From positions 1-37,675 of the forward strand of contig NZ_JAODTZ010000068.1 in the NCBI RefSeq assembly GCF_025399795.1: a stretch of 37,675 nt of DNA. The letters run 5' to 3'. Shown here piece by piece: positions 32,253 to 37,675 of this stretch (position 1 is its first letter; every line of letters starts with the position of its first letter). The position numbers and the translations under genes were made by a program. Under the pieces are notes generated by a model that ran no database searches, had not been told where the DNA came from, and was given only the letters and a program-made list of their open reading frames with translations. The DNA is from Streptomyces rhizosphaerihabitans (GTDB lineage Bacteria; Actinomycetota; Actinomycetes; Streptomycetales; Streptomycetaceae).

Positions 32253-33860
32253 TCAAAGGCCTGTGCGGTGCCTCGTGCGATGTTCCGCCCCGCCGTCGCC
32301 GTCGCCGATTCCCAGCCAGTCGGCGAGCTTGCCGCCCTGGCCCACCGCGCGCAGTCGCCTCTCGGCCGCGTCCCGGACCGGGTCGGTCGCCACCACCAGC
32401 AGTTCGTCGCCGAGCCGCAGCACCGTCGTGGGCATCGGCACGAAGGACTTCGCGTCGCGGACGACGAGGGTGACCGCCGCGCCCGGGGGCAGCCGCAGTT
32501 CGCCCACCTCGACACCGTGCATACGCGACCCCTTGGGGATCGCGACGGACAGCAGATGGCCGCGCAGCCGCTCCAGGGGCGCCGATTCGATGCCCAGGTC
32601 GGCCGCCCCGGGAGACTCCCCGAGACGGAGTTTGCGGGCCAGCCAGGGCAGTGTCGGGCCCTGGACGAGGGTGTAGACGACGACCAGGACGAAGACGATG
32701 TTGAAGATCCGCTTGCTCTCGGCGATGCCGCTCACCATCGGGATCGTCGCCAGGATGATGGGAACGGCGCCGCGCAGCCCCGCCCAGGACAGCAGCGTCT
32801 GCTCCTGCCACGGGATGCGGAACGGCAGCAGGCTGACGACCACGCTCAGCGGTCGCGCCACCATGGTCAGCACCAGGCCTATGACGAGCGCGGGCCAGAT
32901 GTCGTCGCCCATCTCGTGCGGGGTGACCAGCAGGCCGAGCAGCACGAACATGCCGATCTGGGCGATCCAGCCGAGCCCCTCGGCGAAGCCGCGCGTGGCG
33001 GGCCAGTGCGGCAGTTTCGCGTTGCCGAGCAGCATGGAGGCGAGGTAGACGGCGAGGAAGCCGCTGCCGTGGGCGAGCGCGCCGGCCGCGTACGCCACGA
33101 CCGCGATCGCCATCACGGCGATCGGGTAGAGGCCGGAGGCCGGCAGTGCCACGTGCCGCAGGGCGTACGCGCCCAGCCAGCCGACCGCGAGCCCGATGGC
33201 GGCGCCGATGGCCAGCTCCAGCGCTATCTCGCCGATCAGCGCGTACCAGTGCTCCACCGGTCCCGCCGTGGAGAACGCGACGACGAGGATGACCACCGGG
33301 GCGTCGTTGAAGCCCGACTCGGCCTCCAGGATGCCCGTCACGCGCGCGGGGAGGGGGATTTTGCGCAGGACCGAGAAGACCGCCGCGGCGTCCGTCGACG
33401 AGACGACCGCCCCGATGATGAGCGCCTGCCGCCACTCCAGGCCGATCAGATAGTGCGCGGCCGTCGCCGTGACGCCGACGCTCACCGCGACGCCCACCAC
33501 TGCCAGCGAGGAGGCCGCCGGCAGGGCCGGTCTGATCTCCTTCCACTTCGTGCCGAGACCGCCTTCGGCCAGGATCACGACCAGGGCCGCGTACCCGATG
33601 ACCTGGGTCAGCTCGGCGTTGCTGAAGTGGACGTCGCCGACTCCGTCCTGGCCGATCGCGACGCCGATCCCCAGGTACACGAGCAGCGTGGGGAGCCCGC
33701 TGCGTGAGGAGATCCGGACCGCCGCGACCGCGATGAGCAGGACGAGCGAGCACACGAGCAGGAGCTGGTTGAGGTGGTGGACAGTCAGGGGCTGTTCCTT
33801 TCTCGCCGGTCCGGTCCCGCCGTGGGCGGCCTCCGGACCTGAGCACCGGAAGCCGGCCAC
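32253..33860 (-). CDS. CPA1 cation (K+/Na+)/H+ antiporter with RCK_C domain, NhaP2/CvrA-like (up to 535 aa)
   Basis: This membrane antiporter has about 12-13 helices. The transport-site motif is ESGFNDAPVVIL, preceded by VVSSTDAAAVFSVLRKI, and a later conserved WAGLRGAVPIILATIPM. The C-terminus (about 110 residues, GVEVGELRLPPGAAVTLVV and after) is a TrkA-C/RCK_C regulatory domain, as in NhaP2/CvrA. The annotated limit uses a GTG at 33860 that has no ribosome site. A CTG at 33788 (product beginning MTVHHLNQ) has AAGGA 7 nt upstream and lies just before the first helix, so it is the more likely real start. Likely role: K+ or Na+ and pH homeostasis. Divergent from penicillin acylase. Confidence 0.92.
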   Translation of the reverse strand: MAGFRCSGPEAAHGGTGPARKEQPLTVHHLNQLLLVCSLVLLIAVAAVRISSRSGLPTLLVYLGIGVAIGQDGVGDVHFSNAELTQVIGYAALVVILAEGGLGTKWKEIRPALPAASSLAVVGVAVSVGVTATAAHYLIGLEWRQALIIGAVVSSTDAAAVFSVLRKIPLPARVTGILEAESGFNDAPVVILVVAFSTAGPVEHWYALIGEIALELAIGAAIGLAVGWLGAYALRHVALPASGLYPIAVMAIAVVAYAAGALAHGSGFLAVYLASMLLGNAKLPHWPATRGFAEGLGWIAQIGMFVLLGLLVTPHEMGDDIWPALVIGLVLTMVARPLSVVVSLLPFRIPWQEQTLLSWAGLRGAVPIILATIPMVSGIAESKRIFNIVFVLVVVYTLVQGPTLPWLARKLRLGESPGAADLGIESAPLERLRGHLLSVAIPKGSRMHGVEVGELRLPPGAAVTLVVRDAKSFVPMPTTVLRLGDELLVVATDPVRDAAERRLRAVGQGGKLADWLGIGDGDGGAEHRTRHRTGL

Positions 33861-34045
33861 TTCAGTGCAAGTACTTCGTTACCTTACCTAACTCTTGACG
33901 CTTTCTTGACGTTCCCGGAGGCAAGATCGAACGGTCGTGCTTCCCGGTTTCCTACTCCGCGTCAAGGCGCGGTTGGCCCTGCGCCTATGGTTGCCCCAGC
34001 ACTCCAGGACCGCCTGCCGCTCGCGTTAGGACAGCAAGGACAGCG

Positions 34046-36814
34046 ATGCCCCCCAACACCACCGCCTCTTCCGGCCAGCAGCCCGGCAAGTCCGGCAGGA
34101 AGAAGGGGCGCAAAGCCCGACTGTTCTTGATTGTCCTGGTTCTCGCCATCATCGGAGGCATCGCCTTCGGCGCGTACTGGAGCATCAGCACTGTGCGCGC
34201 CTCCTTCCCGCAGACCAAGGGCTCCATACAGCTCGACGGACTGTCGGGTCCCGTGACCGTGCAGCGCGACGGCAACGGGATCCCGCAGATCTACGCCTCG
34301 TCCGACGAGGACCTGTTCATGGCCCAGGGCTTCGTCCAGGCGCAGGACCGGTTCTACGAGATGGACGTGCGCCGCCACATGACCTCGGGCCGGCTGTCCG
34401 AGATGTTCGGTGAGGGCCAGGTCAAGAACGACGAGTTCCTGCGCACCCTGGGCTGGGACCGGGTCGCGAAGAAGGAGTACGACACCAAGCTGTCGGCCTC
34501 CACGAAGAAGTACCTCCAGTCGTACGCCAAGGGAGTCAACGCCTACCTGAAGGGCAAGGACGGCGAGGACATCTCCCTGGAGTACGCGGCCCTCGGTTTC
34601 ACCAACGACTACAAGCCGACCCAGTGGACCCCGGTCGACTCGGTGGCCTGGCTCAAGGCGATGGCCTGGGACCTGCGCGGCAACATGCAGGAAGAGATCG
34701 ACCGCTCCCTGATGACGAGCCGGCTCGGCCCGAAGCAGATCGCCGACCTGTACCCGGAGTACCCGTACAGCCGGAACAAGACGATCGTCCGGACGGGTTC
34801 GTACGACAGTCTCACCGGGACGTACAGCCAGACCGGCACCACCTCGACGTCCACGGCGGGCACGGGGCTCACGGGAAACACCGAGGCACCCGCCGGGTTC
34901 CAGAGCCAGCTCTCGGGGCTCTACAAGGTCCTCGACGGTCTGCCCACCGCCGTCGGCGTGAACGGCAACGGCATCGGCTCCAACTCCTGGGTCGTCGCGG
35001 GAAGCCACACCATCACCGGCAAGCCGCTGCTGGCCAACGACCCGCACCTGTCGGCGTCGCTGCCCTCGGTCTGGTACCAGATGGGCCTGCACTGCACCGC
35101 CGTCTCCGCCACGTGCCAGTACGACGTCTCCGGCTACACCTTCGCGGGCATGCCCGGCGTGGTCATCGGCCACAACGCGGACATGGCCTGGGGTATGACC
35201 AACTCCGGGGTCGACGTCACCGACCTCTACCTGGAGAAGATCACCGGCGAGGGCTACGAGTACGACGGCAAGGTGCTGCCCTTCACGACCCGCAAGGAAA
35301 CGATCGAGGTCGCGGGCGGCGCCGCCAAGACGATCGTCGTCCGGCAGACGGACGACGGAATGCCGCTGCTCTCCGACCGTGACGACGAACTGGTCCAGGT
35401 CGGCAAGAAGGCCACCGTCGACGCCGGGGCGCCCGACCGCGGCGACGGCTACGCGATAGCGCTGCGCTGGACCGCGCTGGACCCGGGCAACACCATGGAC
35501 GCCGTCTTCGAGATGGACAAGGCGTCGAGCTGGACCGAGTTCCGCAAGGCGGCCGCGTCCTTCGAGGTGCCGTCCCAGAACCTGGTCTACGCCGACGGCG
35601 CAGGCGCCAGTGGCAACATCGGGTACCAGCTCCCCGGCAAGATCCCCACGCGCGCCAAGGGCGACGACGGCTCGCTCCCGTCGCCCGGCTGGGACTCCAA
35701 GTACCGCTGGACCGGCTACATCAAGCAGTCCGCGCTGCCCTACGAGTACAACCCCGAGCGCGGTTACATCGTGACCGCCAACCAGGCGGTCGTCGCGCCG
35801 GACAAGTACCCCTACACGCTCACCACGGACTGGGGCTACGGCACCCGCAGCCAGCGGATCACCGACCTGATCGAGTCGAAGACCAAGGGCGGCGCCAAGA
35901 TCTCGACCGATGACATGCGCCAGATGCAGCTCGACAACAGCAGCGAGATCGCCAAGCTGATCGTGCCCAGGCTGCTCAAGATCGACGTGGCCGACAAGGA
36001 CGTCCGCGACGCGCAGAAGCTCCTGGAGGGCTGGGACTACACCCAGGACTCCGACTCCGCGGCCGCCGCCTACTTCAACGCCACCTGGCGCAACATCCTC
36101 AAGCTCGCGTTCGGCAACAAGCTGCCCAAGGAGCTGCGGGTCAAGGGTCAGTGCCTGTGGGTCCCCCGGATCGACACCACCGGCCCCGCGGACGAGGGCC
36201 AGACCGTGCGTGAGTGCGGCGAGCGCGACGCGGACCAGGCGCAGCCGGACGGCGGCGACCGCTGGTTCGAGGTCGTCCGCAAGATCATCGACGACGAGAA
36301 CAACGACTGGTGGAAGTCGCCCAAGACGCGCAAGACGAGCAAGGACAATCCGATCGACACCCGGGACGAGCTGTTCAGCCAGGCCATGACGGACGCCCGC
36401 TGGGAGCTGACCGCCAAGCTCGGCAAGGACATCGACACCTGGAGCTGGGGCCGGCTGCACCGCCTGTTCCTGAAGAACCAGACCCTCGGTACCGAAGGCC
36501 CCCGCTTCCTGCAGTACATGCTCAACCGGGGCCCCTGGAAGCTCAGCGGCGGCGAGGCGACGGTCAACGCGACCGGCTGGAACGCGGCGGGCGGCTACGG
36601 AGTGGTCTGGGTCCCCTCGATGCGGATGGTCGTCAACCTCCAGGACCTCGACAAGTCCAAGTGGATAAACCTCTCGGGCGCCTCGGGGCACGCCTACAGC
36701 GCCCACTACACCGACCAGACGGAGAAGTGGGCCAAGGGCGAACTCCTGCCGTGGGCCTTCACCAAGAAGGCCGTCGACAAGAAGACGACCGACACCCTGG
36801 TCCTGAAACCGTGA
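34046..36814 (+). CDS. Penicillin acylase family Ntn hydrolase (922 aa)
   Basis: This is a membrane-anchored or exported amidase of peptidase family S45 (penicillin G/V acylase, AHL acylase and aculeacin acylase relatives). After a basic N-terminus there is one hydrophobic segment at about residues 25-45, serving as signal or anchor. The alpha-chain part carries GPVTVQRDGNGIPQIYA and MAQGFVQAQDRFYEMDVRR. The self-processing site is Gly311-Ser312 in NGIGSNSWVVAGS, making Ser312 the nucleophile of the beta chain, with LLANDPHL next. A beta-chain Asn (FEVPSQNLVYAD) fits the oxyanion site. The length is at the upper end for the family. The ATG at 34046 follows GGACAG. Substrates may be acylated amino compounds or quorum lactones. 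Terminated by a perfect hairpin. Confidence 0.94.
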   Translation: MPPNTTASSGQQPGKSGRKKGRKARLFLIVLVLAIIGGIAFGAYWSISTVRASFPQTKGSIQLDGLSGPVTVQRDGNGIPQIYASSDEDLFMAQGFVQAQDRFYEMDVRRHMTSGRLSEMFGEGQVKNDEFLRTLGWDRVAKKEYDTKLSASTKKYLQSYAKGVNAYLKGKDGEDISLEYAALGFTNDYKPTQWTPVDSVAWLKAMAWDLRGNMQEEIDRSLMTSRLGPKQIADLYPEYPYSRNKTIVRTGSYDSLTGTYSQTGTTSTSTAGTGLTGNTEAPAGFQSQLSGLYKVLDGLPTAVGVNGNGIGSNSWVVAGSHTITGKPLLANDPHLSASLPSVWYQMGLHCTAVSATCQYDVSGYTFAGMPGVVIGHNADMAWGMTNSGVDVTDLYLEKITGEGYEYDGKVLPFTTRKETIEVAGGAAKTIVVRQTDDGMPLLSDRDDELVQVGKKATVDAGAPDRGDGYAIALRWTALDPGNTMDAVFEMDKASSWTEFRKAAASFEVPSQNLVYADGAGASGNIGYQLPGKIPTRAKGDDGSLPSPGWDSKYRWTGYIKQSALPYEYNPERGYIVTANQAVVAPDKYPYTLTTDWGYGTRSQRITDLIESKTKGGAKISTDDMRQMQLDNSSEIAKLIVPRLLKIDVADKDVRDAQKLLEGWDYTQDSDSAAAAYFNATWRNILKLAFGNKLPKELRVKGQCLWVPRIDTTGPADEGQTVRECGERDADQAQPDGGDRWFEVVRKIIDDENNDWWKSPKTRKTSKDNPIDTRDELFSQAMTDARWELTAKLGKDIDTWSWGRLHRLFLKNQTLGTEGPRFLQYMLNRGPWKLSGGEATVNATGWNAAGGYGVVWVPSMRMVVNLQDLDKSKWINLSGASGHAYSAHYTDQTEKWAKGELLPWAFTKKAVDKKTTDTLVLKP

Positions 36815-36854
36815 CGCCCGGGCGGGCGTCGAGGTCCTGACGCCCGGAAACCGG

Positions 36855-36908
36855 CGCCTGACGAAAGTGGCCCTCCATGCGTGCGTGGAGGGCCACTTTC
36901 GTCAGGCG
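36855..36908. terminator. 23-bp-arm bidirectional hairpin
   Basis: Arms 36855-36877 (starting CGCCTGACGAAAGTGG) and 36886-36908 are perfect complements with an 8-nt loop. It sits between the convergent penicillin acylase and cyclo-ligase genes. Confidence 0.92.
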
Positions 36909-36955
36909 TCCGCCGTCGGCCGTTCGGGGTTCGCCGTCCTTCGTCCCGTCGCCCG

Positions 36956-37582
36956 TCAGCGGAAGCGGCGCACACCGGAGGGCGTCACCACCGCGTGGAC
37001 GGGCCGGTCGTGCGCCTCCTCCGGGACCCGCTCGACGACTTCGGTGTCGTACAGGAGCACCACCAGCGCGGGATCGGCGCCCGAGTGCTCCAGGCGGGCC
37101 AGTACACGGTCGTACGAGCCGCCGCCGCGACCCAGCCGCATCCCGCGCGCGTCGACGGCCAGACCGGGCAGCAGAACGGCGTCCGCGTCCTGGACGGCCG
37201 TCGGCCCCAGCCGCTCGCCGGTCGGCTCCAAGAGGGCCATTTTCCCGCCGTGTCGGACCGGTGCGAGGGAGTCCGCTCCGCTGTACGCCCCCCAGTCCAG
37301 ATCGTTGTCCGCCATCAGGACCGGCAGGAGGACGCGCACCCCACGGGCGCGGAGCGCGTCCAGGAGCGCGAGGGTGCCCGGTTCGCTCCCCACGGAGACG
37401 TAGGCCGCCACTGTGCGGGCGTGCGCCAGTTCGGGCAGCTCCAGGGCGCGGGCGGCGAGGGCGGCGGCGGTTTCCCGCACGTCATCGGCCGTCAACCCCT
37501 TTCTCACCGACAGGAAGCCTCGCCGCAACATCCGCTTGTCAGGCTCTGGTTCACGTCGGACGTGGTTCACAGGTGACTCCAT
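36956..37582 (-). CDS. 5-formyltetrahydrofolate cyclo-ligase (208 aa)
   Basis: This cytosolic enzyme converts 5-formyl-THF with ATP to 5,10-methenyl-THF (folate one-carbon metabolism). It has the N-terminal DKRMLRRGFLSVRKGL, the AAYVSVGSEPGTLALLDAL segment, and near the C-terminus the signature LPGLAVDARGMRLGRGGGSY followed by DRVLAR, the ATP/substrate loop. An ATG at 37582 is taken. A GTG at 37570 has GGAG 6 nt upstream and is a good alternative (204 aa). Longer starts add residues not typical of the family. It diverges from the probable galU at the right edge, an arrangement I remember from other Streptomyces. Confidence 0.93.
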   Translation of the reverse strand: MESPVNHVRREPEPDKRMLRRGFLSVRKGLTADDVRETAAALAARALELPELAHARTVAAYVSVGSEPGTLALLDALRARGVRVLLPVLMADNDLDWGAYSGADSLAPVRHGGKMALLEPTGERLGPTAVQDADAVLLPGLAVDARGMRLGRGGGSYDRVLARLEHSGADPALVVLLYDTEVVERVPEEAHDRPVHAVVTPSGVRRFR

Positions 37583-37650
37583 AGTTCTCTTAATCCGCTC
37601 ATATGGCAGCGAATTGGCCGGGGCCACAGATTCTGCACATAGTCACCGGT

Positions 37651-37656
37651 TATGGT
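37651..37656 (+). promoter_or_regulatory. -10 element of a probable leaderless promoter
   Basis: TATGGT ends 7 nt before the ATG at 37664, with no ribosome site between, so transcription would start at or next to the start codon. The -35 region is not clear. Confidence 0.5.
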
Positions 37657-37663
37657 TGCGGAC

Positions 37664-37675
37664 ATGACTGAGTCA
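37664..37675 (+). CDS. First four codons of a gene cut by the window edge, probably galU
   Basis: ATG ACT GAG TCA (Met-Thr-Glu-Ser) begins 12 nt before the window ends. The position, divergent from the cyclo-ligase gene, is where I remember galU (UTP-glucose-1-phosphate uridylyltransferase) in Streptomyces, whose proteins begin similarly. The identity is inferred from gene order only. Confidence 0.4.

Noticed and set aside
33872..33892. Iron box (DmdR/IdeR site) before the antiporter gene
   Set aside because: The minus strand has TTAGGTAAGG, which fits one half of the iron box well, but the other half does not match, so the palindrome is missing.
33962..36706. A 914-codon minus-strand frame opposite penicillin acylase
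   Set aside because: It is a shadow frame with Val/Leu/Gly/Arg/Asp-rich low complexity and no motif. The plus-strand gene has all S45 landmarks.

Overview
The window is a stretch of very GC-rich chromosomal DNA with strongly G/C-biased third codon positions, GTG/TTG starts, Streptomyces-type promoters and an HrdD-type sigma factor, so the source is almost certainly a Streptomyces or a very close actinomycete. From about 13.4 kb to the right edge the gene order (TetR, DHA2 exporter, MarR, dioxygenase, GNAT, hrdD ... mscL ... MTA phosphorylase ... penicillin acylase, 5-FTHF cyclo-ligase, probable galU) is the order I remember around SCO3178-SCO3207 of S. coelicolor; this comparison is from memory and was not computed.

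Left, accessory part (1-9.4 kb). After a tRNA-Arg(CCU) with a long hairpin terminator and a frameshifted remnant of what looks like a mobile-element gene comes a 1668-residue secreted polymorphic toxin. Its order is signal peptide, unidentified N-terminal domain, ricin-type beta-trefoil, very long Ala/Asp/Lys coiled coil, Cys-containing pre-toxin region, self-cleaving HINT domain and a C-terminal domain resembling the bacterial RNase A-like toxins. A gene starting 2 nt after its stop codon is the probable immunity gene. Beyond that gene's terminator lies a fragment of a second copy of the immunity gene's 3' end. A gamma-butyrolactone-receptor-like TetR gene and a spacer with 9-bp tandem repeats follow.

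Middle (9.4-19.8 kb). Here lie a double-length regulator made of two fused IclR units with three 26-bp direct repeats before its start, a secreted M6-type metallopeptidase, a TetR regulator with a dyad-rich upstream region including a perfect Crp-like palindrome, a 14-TM DHA2 exporter, a divergent MarR / DODA-type dioxygenase pair with an obvious shared operator, a PAT-type N-acetyltransferase, and hrdD behind a perfect SigR-type promoter (GGAAT-N18-GTT).

Right (19.8-37.7 kb). A WYL regulator diverges from a second DHA2 exporter that appears to be leaderless. Then come a duplicated-domain protein (probably DUF6227), a P1/S58 (NylC/DmpA-like) Ntn hydrolase, an LtrA-family membrane protein, a 60-aa conserved-looking small protein, mscL, a SAF/RcpC-like membrane-anchored protein, MTA phosphorylase, a Ser-tailed FmdB zinc-ribbon protein with a CIRCE-like (HrcA) operator, an MFS permease, a CPA1 cation/proton antiporter with a C-terminal RCK_C domain, penicillin acylase, 5-formyltetrahydrofolate cyclo-ligase and the first codons of a probable galU.

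Two patterns recur. Many convergent or downstream spacers carry perfect long-arm hairpin terminators, and many spacers carry their own unrelated short degenerate tandem repeats (9-36 bp units). The points most worth following are the HINT/RNase A-like toxin with its immunity locus, and the CIRCE element in front of the FmdB gene.
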